This document shows, piece after piece, positions 9,427 through 17,815 of a DNA stretch of 64,000 bases; position 1 is the first letter of the stretch; the number at the start of each line of letters is the position of its first letter. The stretch is from Saprospiraceae bacterium (GTDB taxonomy: Bacteria > Bacteroidota > Bacteroidia > Chitinophagales > Saprospiraceae). A program made the translations under genes and the position numbers. Location: assembly GCA_016715405.1 (NCBI GenBank), contig JADKAE010000004.1, positions 186,001 to 250,000 of the forward strand, written 5' to 3'. A model generated the notes under the pieces. That model did not search any database. It was not told where the DNA came from and was given only the letters and a program-made list of their open reading frames with translations.

Positions 9427-11618
9427 ATGAAAAATCAAAAAAATCCCCGATATTTCCCCAAACAACCCTGTATTACTGTGAAAAACACCGCTTTAACCCT
9501 CCTCCTCTTCCTGGTTGCCTTGACCATACAAGCCCAGAAAACCCAGCGCGGCATGGTGCGCGAGCAGAACTCCGGCAAAAAACCCGTGTCGGGCGCGCAA
9601 GTCGTCTTTAGCGAGGCCAACCCCGTGATTTCGGACAACGACGGCTTATTCACCCTTAGCTTCCCCCGCAAAAAAGCTGGCGAATGGGCCTTTTTGGAAG
9701 ACGTTCAAAAGAGACTACGAACTCGTCAACAAAAGAAATCGAGCAAGTCAAATTGAGCAGCGACGAGCGCCCGGGCGTAGATGTCATCCTGGCGCCCGCC
9801 GGCAAACTTGACGCCGCCTGCCGCGAATACTACGACATCTCCGACAAAGCCCTGTTGGCCGGTTTTGAACGTGAAAAGAAGGCCCTGCGCGACAAGCTCC
9901 AAAAAGCACAGCTCAACCAACAGGAATACGAAGGCAAATACGAAAGCCTGCAAACGCAATACGACCAGCAGCAACAGCAACTCACCCAACTCGCCGACAA
10001 ATTCGCCAGGGTGAATTTTGACGATGTAAGCCCCGTCTACCAGGAGGCCCTGGAGCTCTACAAAGCCGGCCAGATCGGCCAGGCTATCGCCAAGTTGGAA
10101 AGCATCAACCCTGCCAAGCGTACCGAAGAAATCATCAAAGAAGAAAAGCTCATCGTCGAAGCCGAGAAGGAACTGGACGCCCGGCGCACCGCCCTGGAAG
10201 AGGAAAAGCGACAACAGATTGCGAACCTGAAGTTATTGGCGGATATGTATAGTGTGCAATTCGACCCGGTGAAGGCAGAAAGTCAGTATGACCAGTTATT
10301 GAGCTTGGATAGTACGGATTTGGAGATACTCCAGGATGCGGCAGATTTTTATCGGGATAATCACCGGTATGATAAGGGGATGCGGGTGTGTCGTATAATT
10401 ATTGCGAACCCCAAGGCTGAGGAATGGCAGGTAGGGAATGCTTATGGCCATTTGGGGGAGTTATACAGGGCTACCGGTAGCCTGCCTGGTGCGCTGGAAT
10501 CTTATACAAAAAGTTTTCAGGTATACAAACGGTTACATCAGGCGATGCCTGACGATCCGTTGTACAAAACAAATTTGGCCAGTTCTTATTCCCAACTCGG
10601 CTCAACGCACAGCGCACTGGGCAATTTGGAGCAGGCTTTGACTTTTTTTGAGGAACAACTCCGATTAGCAAAAGAACTCTGTGCAGCCTATCCGCAAAAT
10701 GTGGAATTCAAAAAATTATTGGCTATTTCTTATCAATTTCTAGGAAATACCCACACTTCGCTGGGCAATTTGGAGCAGGCTTTGACTTTTTTGAAAAAGA
10801 CATTGAAATAGCAAAAGAACTCTGTGCAGCCTATCCGCAAAATGTGGAATTCAAAAACGGATTGGCTATTTCTTATCAATTTCTAGGAATAACCCACACT
10901 TCGCTGGGCAATTTGGACCAAGCTTTGACTTTTTATGAAAATTACAATTCATTAGCAAAAGAACTCTACGCGGCCTATCCACAAAATGTAGAGTTCAAAA
11001 AATTATTGGCTATTTCTTATCAATTTCTTGGAAAAACCCACACTTCGCTGGGCAATTTGACCAGGCTTTGACCTTTTTTGAGGAACAACTCCGATTAGCA
11101 AAAGAACTCTGTGCAGCCTATTCGCAAAATGTGGAATTCAAAAACGGCTTGGCCAGTTCTTACTCCTACCTCGGCTCAACGCACAGCGCACTGGGCAATT
11201 TGGAGCAGGCTTTGACTTTTTTTGAAAAAGACATTGAAATAGCAAAAGAACTCTGTGCAGCCTATCCGCAAAATGTGGAATTCAAAAACGGATTGGCTAT
11301 TTCTTATCAATTTCTAGGAAAAACCCACACTTCGCTGGGCAATTTGGACTAGCTTGACTTTTTGAAAATTACAATTCATTAGAAAAAGAACTCTACGCGG
11401 CCTATCCGCTGAATGTGGCATTCAAAAACAGTTTGGCCATTTCTTACGCGCTATTGGGCGCTTTCAGCCTTGAGCAACTCAAGGATAGAGCCCAAGCAAA
11501 ATCATACTTTCAGCAAGCCGAAACACTCTGGATAGAGCTGGTACGAGATGCTCCCCTACATACCCAATTTGAACATTATTTAGAACTGGTAAGGCAGGAC
11601 CTGGAGAAATTGAAATAA
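9427..11618 (+). CDS. Exported TPR-array protein (several frameshifts)
   Basis: The start MKNQKNPRY... leads to a signal-like helix (LTLLLFLVALTIQAQ) and a carboxypeptidase-regulatory-like domain (GMVREQNSGKKPVSGAQV, DNDGLFTLSFP). After one or two frame changes near 9690-9740 comes a coiled coil and then a run of about seven TPRs to the stop at 11618. Further frame changes occur near 10790, 11060 and 11345, each inside an almost identical 126-base repeat where an expected base is missing. These are the places where long-read consensus fails, so I treat the gene as one. Likely a secreted or periplasmic scaffold; function unknown. Confidence 0.65.
10590..11352 (+). repeat. Near-identical 126-bp TPR-coding repeats
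   Basis: About six successive 42-codon units share the phrases CTGGGCAATTTGGAGCAGGC, AAAGAACTCTGTGCAGCCTA and GGCTATTTCTTATCAATTTC. Near identity at DNA level implies recent duplication or gene conversion. Confidence 0.85.
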
Positions 11619-11752
11619 AATAAACGCCGCATGCTTAGTTGTCTTATACATCCCCAGCCTCGCTCTAAGGTCACGATTTGTGACCTTAGAGCCTGTTTTA
11701 AAACTAGTATAAATGCCACAGGGGGCGCTGACAATCCGGTAGTTTGTGGTGT

Positions 11753-11796
11753 GTGAAATAGTAGAGACGCGATTAATCGCGTCTCTACTATTTCAC
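11753..11796. repeat. 44-bp perfect palindrome, second copy
   Basis: Base-for-base identical to 9275-9318, including the flanking GTGGTGTGTGAAATAG and, after it, a similar CCCTGGTATC stretch. The copies bracket the TPR-array gene. Confidence 0.85.
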
Positions 11797-11983
11797 GGCC
11801 CTGGTATCCCAAGCCGCAAGGAGGTGACATCTTTCGAGGTACGAGAAAGGTGTCATCTCCTTGTTCCAGGGAGCGAGATGTCACCTTCCCTCGTGCCTCG
11901 GGAAGATGACACCTCTTTTTGACCTCAAATTTTGAACACCCCCTGACCACTCTTTGACCCAAATTCTGAACCGCAGAACGTCG

Positions 11984-11991
11984 TATATTTG
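11984..11991 (+). promoter_or_regulatory. Bacteroidota -7 box for the DUF2236 gene
   Basis: TATATTTG matches the TAnnTTTG -7 consensus, 28 bases before the chosen ATG at 12020. No clear TTG -33 element at the expected distance. Confidence 0.45.
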
Positions 11992-12019
11992 CACCATCAC
12001 CAAAATACCCGATACGACT

Positions 12020-12919
12020 ATGAGCACCAATGATATGGCCATTTGGGAAACCGTCGCCGCCGACGCCATCCGCTCGCGGCGGAGAACGGCCATGCGCGAA
12101 TATATCGAAAGCCTGGACCCCGAGCGCGACTGCCAGCAGATCGCTTACCTGACTACCTGCTATGAGTTTCCCTGGGATACTACGCGATCGCTCGAAGTGG
12201 CGCTGTTTCGCGTATTCGGCGTGGCCAAGGGCACGCCGCTGTTGGTACATACCGGCGAATTCCAACAGCGCACCCAAAAGCGATATGACGATACGGTGCT
12301 TATCCTGGCCGAAATACTGGAAAGTGGCGGCTACGATACCCCCCGGGGACAAGCCGCCCTGGTGCGCATGAATAAGCAACACGGCCGCTATCAGATACCC
12401 AACGACGAGTATCTCTATACGCTGTCGACTTTTATTTTTGAACCCAACCGCTGGATAAGAAAATACGGCTGGCGGCCTTATACCCGACACGAAAAACTGG
12501 CCGCCTATTATTTCTGGCGCGAAATGGGAAGGAGAATGGGCATCAAGGATATCCCGGAGAGCCTGGAGGAATTTGAACGATTCAACCGCGATTACGAGGC
12601 GGCAGAATTCCGCTATTCACCCGACAACGAGGCGGTGGCCACGGCTACCCGCAACCTGATGTTGTCCTGGTTTTTGCCCAAAAGTCTCTATGCTATCGGC
12701 GCGCCGTTCATCCACGCCCTCTTTGACGATGCCCTGCTGGCCGCCGTAGGCCTGAAACCCGCTCCGCGGCTCCTTCAGCAAGTGGTGCAGGGCGCCCTCC
12801 GCCTCCGTGGCCGGCTTATCGGCTTCCTCCCCCCTCGCCGCAAAGCCCGCTTAATGACTAAAGCCAAAAACCGAACGTATCCCCACGGCTATGTCATTGG
12901 CGACCTGGGAGCGCATTGA
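12020..12919 (+). CDS. Oxygenase MpaB family protein (DUF2236)
   Basis: A 299-residue soluble helical protein of the MpaB/DUF2236 family, related to the haem-containing latex-clearing oxygenase; key phrases are RVFGVAKGTPLLVHTGEF, the RYDDTVLIL segment and a YRxxP-like GRYQIPNDEY stretch. The family is proposed to bind haem b; substrate unknown. The start at 12020 (MSTNDMAIWE) is chosen because a -7 box lies 28 bases upstream and the longer ORF would include that promoter. A hairpin follows the stop. Confidence 0.75.
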   Translation: MSTNDMAIWETVAADAIRSRRRTAMREYIESLDPERDCQQIAYLTTCYEFPWDTTRSLEVALFRVFGVAKGTPLLVHTGEFQQRTQKRYDDTVLILAEILESGGYDTPRGQAALVRMNKQHGRYQIPNDEYLYTLSTFIFEPNRWIRKYGWRPYTRHEKLAAYYFWREMGRRMGIKDIPESLEEFERFNRDYEAAEFRYSPDNEAVATATRNLMLSWFLPKSLYAIGAPFIHALFDDALLAAVGLKPAPRLLQQVVQGALRLRGRLIGFLPPRRKARLMTKAKNRTYPHGYVIGDLGAH

Positions 12920-12923
12920 TCGA

Positions 12924-12960
12924 GAGGTCACCTTCTCTCATGCTTCGAGAAGATGACCTC
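12924..12960 (+). terminator. Hairpin after the DUF2236 gene
   Basis: GAGGTCACCTTCTC ... GAGAAGATGACCTC forms a stem with a short loop. Nearly identical to 21276-21312 after the CHAT gene, so it is also a dispersed repeat. It lacks a strong T run. Confidence 0.45.
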
Positions 12961-13197
12961 TGTTCAGATCGTACAGTCGCAGTTTCGACTCCGCTTACTG
13001 GGATGCTCGTTTCGACTCCGCTCAACGAGCGGCTTGGATCGCATAGTCGCTCAGGATGCTCCTCCGCGATGGGTATAAAACGCCATCGCTATGGAGCGCA
13101 CCGTGGAATTGTGGTTACTCCGAAGATCGATTTTGTGAACAAAAATGCCAATGAAGGTAGGACTAACATTATGTTGCAGATTCCCTTCGGGAAGGAC
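12961..13197. other. Repeat-rich intergenic region before the DGR
   Basis: Contains GTTTCGACTCCGCTCAACGA (also near 21233) and a REP-like hairpin at 13059-13099. A short reading frame before 13203 (ending QIPFGKDK) could be the remnant of a lost gene, but I cannot assign it. Confidence 0.45.
13059..13099. repeat. REP-like palindrome (isolated copy)
   Basis: CTCCGCGATGGGTATAAAA with CCATCGCTATGGAGCGC downstream: the same arms as the REP arrays around the RAYT gene at 16.8-18.3 kb. Confidence 0.65.
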
Positions 13198-13217
13198 AAG
13201 TAATTTCGCATCTTTAC
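13198..13217 (+). promoter_or_regulatory. Shared leader/promoter of DGR target gene 1
   Basis: AAGTAATTTCGCATCTTTAC is repeated exactly at 15902-15921 before target gene 2, in both cases 23 bases ahead of the ATG. TAATTTCG is one mismatch from the TAnnTTTG -7 box, so this is probably the common promoter of the two targets. Confidence 0.6.
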
Positions 13218-13240
13218 CCATCTAACCACGCCATCGCAAC

Positions 13241-13997
13241 ATGACAATACTGCCAATTCCTGATCCACCCTTGCCCGACCTCGACCTCGTTTTCGTGGAA
13301 GGCAATGCGTTTATGATGGGCTTGGAAAAAGAAGATACTGACTCTTTATGGCGATGAACAACCCGTCCACAGGGTAGTTGTGCCTTCTTTTTATATGGGG
13401 AAATACCCTGTGACCCAGCGGCTGTGGAAAGCGGTGATGGGGGATGAAGAACACATTTCTTATTTTGAGGGGGATAAACGCCCAAAAACGAACGTCTCCT
13501 GGGATGATGCAAAGTTATTTATAGAAAAACTGAATGCCCTGGCTGAAATACAGGCGTACGTAAAACAACTGGAGCCGCCCGGGGTTTTGTTTCGCCTGCC
13601 TACGGAGGCGGAGTGGGAGTTTGCGGCCCGGGGCGGCGTAAAAAGCAAGGGCCGGCGGTATGCCGGCAGCGATAAATTAAAGGAAGTAGGCTGGTATGAT
13701 GAAAACAGTTATGGGAGACCAAACCTGTTGGGTTGAAATTCCCCAATGAACTGGGGCTTTACGATATGAGCGGCAATGTATGGGAGTGGTGCGAAGACGA
13801 CTGGCACTACGGCTACGAGGACGCCCCGGATGACGGTACGCCCTGGGTAGACTCGCCTGATAGGGCGTCATCCGGTGCTTCGTGGCAGGTGCTACTTCCA
13901 CTACCCGCGGTACTGTCGTTGCTCCGACCGGTACGACAGCTCGCCGGAGTATCGCTTCAGCGCCCTTGGCTTCCGCTTGGTTTTGTCTCCCCAGTGA
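13241..13997 (+). CDS. DGR target protein 1, FGE-sulfatase/CLec fold (frameshifted)
   Basis: Formylglycine-generating-enzyme-like domain with the C-type lectin fold used by many DGR targets: LVFVEG, YMGKYPVTQRLWKAVMG, FRLPTEAEWEFAARGG, GLYDMSGNVWEWCEDDW, then a variable C-terminus ending GFRLVLSPQ. It is closely related to the intact gene at 15945-16703. Frame changes occur near 13345, near 13717 and twice inside the variable repeat (one G missing from each of two G runs). With those restored, the protein is full length. The fold is expected to display variable residues for ligand binding rather than act as an enzyme. Confidence 0.8.
13862..13994 (+). repeat. DGR variable repeat 1 (VR1)
   Basis: Aligns end to end with the template repeat at 15552-15686, with two one-base gaps in G runs. 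By my hand alignment about 18 of 21 substitutions are at template adenines; the exceptions are two bases in a GGT/AGG stretch and one T to G. Located at the 3' end of target gene 1, as is typical of VRs. Confidence 0.9.
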
Positions 13998-14107
13998 GGT
14001 GGCAGCCGTGCTTTCCTGCGAGCAAAAAAAAAATAGCAGTGCAAGCGGTGAGGGAGGGACGACCGAACGGCGCAGCACGGCGAGAATTGGGTTTGTATGT
14101 GTGGGTA
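13995..14107 (+). repeat. Conserved 3' flank of VR1
   Basis: Begins with the stop TGA and continues GGTGGCAGCCGTGCTTTCCT; nearly identical to 16701-16817 after VR2. Sharing of more than 100 non-coding bases shows the two target cassettes are duplicates. Its first 25 bases occur in opposite orientation beside the template repeat. Confidence 0.85.
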
Positions 14108-14147
14108 TGTTTCGGGAATCATTTTTTGAACCTGCAAATGACTTGTC

Positions 14148-14583
14148 ATGCAAATAAAGCTATTCACAATACCGATCGTTGGCGGTGAGGCCTTGAACGA
14201 AGAACTGAACGCAGTTTTGCGATCAAAAAAATATTGCACACCGAACATCAATTGGTAATACACGACCAGGGTGTTTTTTGGTGTTTTTTCGTAAAATATT
14301 TGGACGAACAGTTGGAAGGACGGAAGGGAAAAAAGTGGACTACAGGCAAGTGTTAGACGAAGTTACCTTTCAGCGGTTTTCAAAGCTCAGGGAAATAAGA
14401 AAAAAATAGCAACCAACGAAGCTATACCCGCTTATGTGGTATTTACAGATGAAGAACTGGCAGAACTAGCCAAACAAGAAGTCATCACCCCGCAACCATG
14501 AAGAGTATAAAAGGCATTGGGAGAAAAAAGTTGAAAAATACGGGCAGCATTTTATCACAAAACCTGCTGATGAAAAGAGTTGA
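14148..14583 (+). CDS. HRDC-like DGR accessory protein (frameshifted)
   Basis: Starts MQIKLFTIPIVGGEALNEEL and ends in an HRDC-like domain: FQRFSKLREIR, AIPAYVVFTDEELAEL, SIKGIG. HRDC proteins bind nucleic acid, and small HRDC proteins are a known accessory class next to DGR reverse transcriptases that lack Avd. The frame needs five one-base additions, four in A runs (near 14225, 14329, 14401, 14524) and one near 14490; with them it gives about 146 residues and ends at TGA 14581-14583, overlapping the RT start by 14 bases. This pattern is that of homopolymer undercalling. Confidence 0.75.
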
Positions 14584-15583
14584 TCACCTGCTCGAAAAAG
14601 TTGCAGACCCGGATAACCTGCGTCTTGCTTTCTACAAGGCCAGAAAAGGAAAAAGCTATTCAAGAGGTGTTTTGATGTACCAGTCGAACCTTGAGGACAA
14701 CTTATTCAAACTCAGAGAGCAAATATTAAGCGGTCGTATTGAGGTGGGCAACTACCATTTTTTCAAAGTGTTTGACCCAAAGGAGCGGCAAATATGCGCT
14801 CCGGCGTTCAGTGAGCAAGTGCTGCACCATGCGTTAATGAATGTATGCCATAAATACTTTGAGCGGGTGCAAATATTTGATAGTTATGCAAGTCGGAAAG
14901 GCAAAGGCGTACATGTCGCTTTGAATCGGGCAAAGGGCTTTACGAAAAGGTATAAATGGTTTCTTAAACTGGATGTGCGTAAATTTTTTGATAGGATACA
15001 CCACGAAGTGCTGAAAAACCAGCTGAGGCGCATGTTCAAAGATTGGCGTGTTTTGGACCTGTTGGAGAAAATCATTGACAGCTACGAGGCTTCCCCTCAG
15101 CGCGGTTTGCCAATAGGTAATTTGAGCAGTCAGTATTTTGCCAATCACTATTTGTCGGGGCTTGATCACTTTATTAAGGAGCAGCTGCACATAAAAGCTT
15201 ATGTTCGCTATATGGACGATATGGTTTTGTGGTGTAATAGCAAGCAGGAATTAAAAAATGCGCTCACTGAAATTAAAAAATTTATCCAAAATTACCTTCA
15301 ATGCGAATTAAAGCCGGAATTATTAAATCGCACAGAGCGGGGGCTTCCTTTTTTAGGTTACGTACTTTATCCTGAGCAGATCAGACTTTCGCAGCGTAGC
15401 AAGCGAAGATTTATCTGTAAAATTCAAGAAGTAAACGACAGATATCGATCGGGTATGTGGAGCGAAGCACAATGCCAACGATGCGCTCTTCCCTTGATTG
15501 CTTTTACTTTGCATGCCGATGCAAAGTCTTTCAGAAAAAGGTTCGCAGCCGAAGGGCGACAACCGGGTGAATCGTGGCGGTAG
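14570..15583 (+). CDS. DGR reverse transcriptase
   Basis: A 337-residue group II-intron/DGR-class RT. Visible motifs: FKVFDPKERQICAPAFSEQV (RT1/2), FLKLDVRKFFDRIHH (first catalytic Asp), GLPIGNLSSQYFAN (domain 4, the [ILV]GxxxSQ pattern characteristic of DGR RTs), YVRYMDDMVLW (YMDD box) and GLPFLGYVL. I start at 14570 (MKRVDHLLEKV) because the upstream 24 codons belong to the HRDC gene in another frame. It would copy the adjacent template RNA with adenine-specific errors, the cDNA then replacing a VR. The 3' end overlaps the template repeat. Confidence 0.95.
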   Translation: MKRVDHLLEKVADPDNLRLAFYKARKGKSYSRGVLMYQSNLEDNLFKLREQILSGRIEVGNYHFFKVFDPKERQICAPAFSEQVLHHALMNVCHKYFERVQIFDSYASRKGKGVHVALNRAKGFTKRYKWFLKLDVRKFFDRIHHEVLKNQLRRMFKDWRVLDLLEKIIDSYEASPQRGLPIGNLSSQYFANHYLSGLDHFIKEQLHIKAYVRYMDDMVLWCNSKQELKNALTEIKKFIQNYLQCELKPELLNRTERGLPFLGYVLYPEQIRLSQRSKRRFICKIQEVNDRYRSGMWSEAQCQRCALPLIAFTLHADAKSFRKRFAAEGRQPGESWR

Positions 15584-15686
15584 CTACTTCAACAACCCGC
15601 GGAACTGTCGTTGCTCCTACCGGAACAACAACTCGCCGGAGAATCGCAACAACAACCTTGGCTTCCGCTTGGTTTTGTCTCCCCAG
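15552..15686 (+). repeat. DGR template repeat (TR)
   Basis: A 135-base adenine-dotted sequence that overlaps the RT stop. Read in the VR frame it is rich in Asn AAC/AAT codons, the hallmark of DGR templates. Against VR2 it differs at 22 positions, all template A, out of about 32 adenines, and at none of the roughly 103 other positions. The last 30 bases (CTTGGCTTCCGCTTGG and onward) are identical in TR, VR1 and VR2, consistent with the initiation of mutagenic homology. Confidence 0.95.
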
Positions 15687-15714
15687 CTCGCAGGAAAGCC
15701 GGATGGCTGCCACC
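15687..15714 (+). repeat. TR 3' flank, inverted relative to VR flank
   Basis: CTCGCAGGAAAGCC...GGCTGCCACC is the reverse complement of the 25 bases directly after the VR stop codons (14 plus 10 matching bases around a 3-base difference). The block sits immediately beside the homologous region in both cases but in opposite orientation. Confidence 0.8.
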
Positions 15715-15779
15715 GAACAGGCAGCGGACCTGCTCCCGATGCACTGTGTCGGGACGAAAAGGCGGTTTCGGCCGCATTG

Positions 15780-15829
15780 GGCGGCAGTATGAGTAGCTAC
15801 AGGCGAAAGTTCTGCCGCCTACCATTTTT
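15780..15829 (+). terminator. Putative terminator of the RT-TR transcript
   Basis: GGCGGCAG and CTGCCGCC form an 8-bp stem with a 24-base loop, followed after four bases by TTTTTT. Placed to end the transcript carrying RT and TR. Confidence 0.5.
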
Positions 15830-15901
15830 TAAAGGCTGCCCGGCATCAGACTAATATTTACGCTCTAATGCTGTATGATTCATTAAGTTATTCCTCCAAT
15901 A

Positions 15902-15921
15902 AAGTAATTTCGCATCTTTAC
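15902..15921 (+). promoter_or_regulatory. Shared leader/promoter of DGR target gene 2
   Basis: Identical to 13198-13217 and at the same distance from the start codon; contains TAATTTCG, close to the Bacteroidota -7 box. Confidence 0.6.
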
Positions 15922-15944
15922 TTCTATATCCACACCATTGCCAC

Positions 15945-16703
15945 ATGACGCTACCACACCAACCCAGACCACCGTTGCTTGACCTCGACCTCGTTTTTGT
16001 GGAAGGTGGGTCTTTTTACATGGGGGCAGTGAAAGAAGACCAAGAGGCGTATGATTGGGAAAAGCCGGATCATAAAGTAGTTGTACCTTCTTTTTATATA
16101 GGCAAATACCCTGTCACCCAGCGACTGTGGAGGGCGGTGATGGGAGGGGAAGAACAGGTTTCTTATTTTGAAGGGGATAAGCGACCTAAAACTGACGTTT
16201 CCTGGGAAGATATTAAAGTATTTCTCGAAAGCCTTAATAACCTGCCTGAAGTGCAGGTTTATTTTCAGGAACTGGAACCGAAAGGCACATTATTTCGCCT
16301 GCCCACGGAGGCAGAGTGGGAGTTTGCGGCCCGAGGCGGGACGAAAAGCCGGGGCTTCCGCTATGCCGGCAGCGATAAATTAAAGGAAGTAGGCTGGTAT
16401 GATGAAAACAGTTATGACGAGACCAAACCTGTTGGGTTGAAATTTCCCAATGAACTGGGCCTGTACGATATGAGCGGCAATGTATGGGAGTGGTGCGAAG
16501 ACGACTGGCACTTTGGCTACGAAGGCGCCCCGGATGACGGTAAGGCCTGGATTGATGTGCCTGATAGGGGCGGCCTCCGGGTGCTTCGTGGCGGTGGCTA
16601 CTTCGGCAGCCCGCGGGACTGTCGTTGCTCCTCCCGGGGCGACCGCTCGCCGGGGGATCGCTACAGCAGCCTTGGCTTCCGCTTGGTTTTGTCTCCCCAG
16701 TGA
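15945..16703 (+). CDS. DGR target protein 2, FGE-sulfatase/CLec fold
   Basis: Intact 252-residue protein: FVEGGSFYMG at the start of the domain, YIGKYPVTQRLW, LPTEAEWEFAARGG, LYDMSGNVWEWCEDDW, then the variable tail VLRGGGYFGSPRDC...GFRLVLSPQ, which is encoded by VR2. The fold belongs to the formylglycine-generating-enzyme superfamily, whose C-type lectin-like scaffold is the common DGR display scaffold. No signal peptide or lipobox, so it is either cytoplasmic or needs a partner for export. Ligand unknown. Confidence 0.92.
   Translation: MTLPHQPRPPLLDLDLVFVEGGSFYMGAVKEDQEAYDWEKPDHKVVVPSFYIGKYPVTQRLWRAVMGGEEQVSYFEGDKRPKTDVSWEDIKVFLESLNNLPEVQVYFQELEPKGTLFRLPTEAEWEFAARGGTKSRGFRYAGSDKLKEVGWYDENSYDETKPVGLKFPNELGLYDMSGNVWEWCEDDWHFGYEGAPDDGKAWIDVPDRGGLRVLRGGGYFGSPRDCRCSSRGDRSPGDRYSSLGFRLVLSPQ
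16566..16700 (+). repeat. DGR variable repeat 2 (VR2)
   Basis: 135 bases, gap-free against TR. All 22 differences lie at template adenines (to G, C or T), for example TR AAC AAC AAC to GGC GAC CGC. Ends immediately before the stop codon. Confidence 0.97.
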
Positions 16704-16817
16704 GGTGGCAGCCGGGCTTTCCTGCGAGCAAAAAAGAAAAAAAATAGCAGTGCAAGCCGGTGAGGGAGGGACGACCGAACGGCGCAGCACGGCGGAAATT
16801 GGGTTTGTATGTGTGGG
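16701..16817 (+). repeat. Conserved 3' flank of VR2
   Basis: Matches 13995-14107 almost base for base, differing mainly in the length of A, C and G runs. Confidence 0.85.
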
Positions 16818-16852
16818 GGTGTGAGCATGTGGGTGTGTTTCGGGGAATTCTA

Positions 16853-17305
16853 GGCGCTCCGTAGCGATGGTGTTTCATACCCATCGCGGAGGAGCGATCC
16901 GGGGATGTCCGGGATAACCGGGATGGCAGGGATGAGCGGTGTTTGCTATGATGCGCAGGGTATGAAACCTTGCGCTACGGAGCGTTACCCGGTTGGCCTT
17001 GTATGCCATGGCGACATTGATTCGTCGGGTATAAAACCCGACGCTACGGAGCGCTCTGATGCCCGTTGCGCTCCGTAGCGATGGTGTTTTATACCCATCG
17101 CTACGGAGCATGCCGGGTTGACCGGGGTTGCCGTGTTCCTCATGGTCCGTCGGTTATAAAACCCGACGTTACGGAGCGCTCTGATGCCCGTTGCGCTCCG
17201 TAGCGATGGTGTTTTATACCCATCGCTACGGAGCATGCCGGGTTGACCGGGGTTGCCGTGTTCCTCATGGTCCGTCGGTTATAAAACCCGACGTTACGGA
17301 GCGCT
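16853..17305. repeat. REP-like palindrome array, left arm
   Basis: Repeated hairpins built from GCTCCGTAGCGATGG and CCATCGCTACGGAGC around a TGTTTTATA or TATAAAAC centre. Includes two tandem 125-base copies (17051-17175 and 17176-17300) that each carry GCGCTCTGATGCCCGTTGCG and CATGCCGGGTTGACCGGG. Non-coding. Confidence 0.85.
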
Positions 17306-17326
17306 CAGAATACGATTTTACATGTA

Positions 17327-17793
17327 TTATACAATAATCGCTTGTTTTTTAAATCCATTCCATTCTTCCTCAAACGTAATTTTGCGGTGATGCCGCTCTT
17401 GATTTTCGATATATCGCCTTACGGATTGTACCTGTTTGGGCTAACGGAGATGGCGGCATAGCCGTCTTGCCAATGGAAATATTCATCAGACAAATCATTT
17501 TTTTCGTACCCACGTTTGGAAATGCCTTTTAGGTTTTTCGCCATATTGGCTACGGTATGTGTAGGCTTTAATCCCATTAATAGGTGTACATGGTCTTCCA
17601 CTCCATTGATAAAATCGAGGTAATAGCCTTTCTCCTTGGAAATGTCCCGCAATTGGTCGTAAAGCTTGAATTTCCATTCAGGCAAAATGAGTGGCTGTCG
17701 GTATTTTGTTCCCCAAATGAGATGTACCCATAAAGCGTGGTAGGATTGCCCCATGATTTGGTTTGTTTTTTGTATCATTGATTCAATATGCAA
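17327..17793 (-). CDS. REP-associated tyrosine transposase, RAYT/Y1 (frameshifted)
   Basis: Y1_Tnp (IS200/IS605-like HUH) single-strand transposase: YHALWVHLIWGTKYRQP at the start, HUH motif HVHLLMG, then GYAAISVS. The called frame stops early, but a one-base change near 17445 restores SVRRYIENQERHHRKITFEE, the usual C-terminus, to a stop at 17327; the start is most likely MGQSYHALW at 17754. It sits between two arms of REP-like palindromes, the arrangement of RAYTs, which are domesticated transposases that move or maintain REPs. Confidence 0.8.
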
Positions 17794-17815
17794 TATACAT
17801 TCCGATATTCATTGA

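Larger units (their letters stand above)
11619..12019. other. Intergenic region with palindrome and hairpins
   Basis: Contains the second copy of the 44-bp palindrome (11753-11796), a dyad at 11821-11859 (GGTGACATCTTTCG with its inverse), and a hairpin at about 11875-11915 (GATGTCACCTTCCC/GGGAAGATGACACCTC) followed by TTTTT, which resembles a terminator. No gene seen. Confidence 0.6.

Noticed and set aside
12916..13203. 95-codon ORF before the DGR
   Set aside because: Begins in dispersed repeats; only the last dozen codons look protein-like, so at most a remnant.
15498..15854. ORFs across the template repeat read as small proteins
   Set aside because: TR is transcribed as template RNA; these short frames lack start context and other homology.
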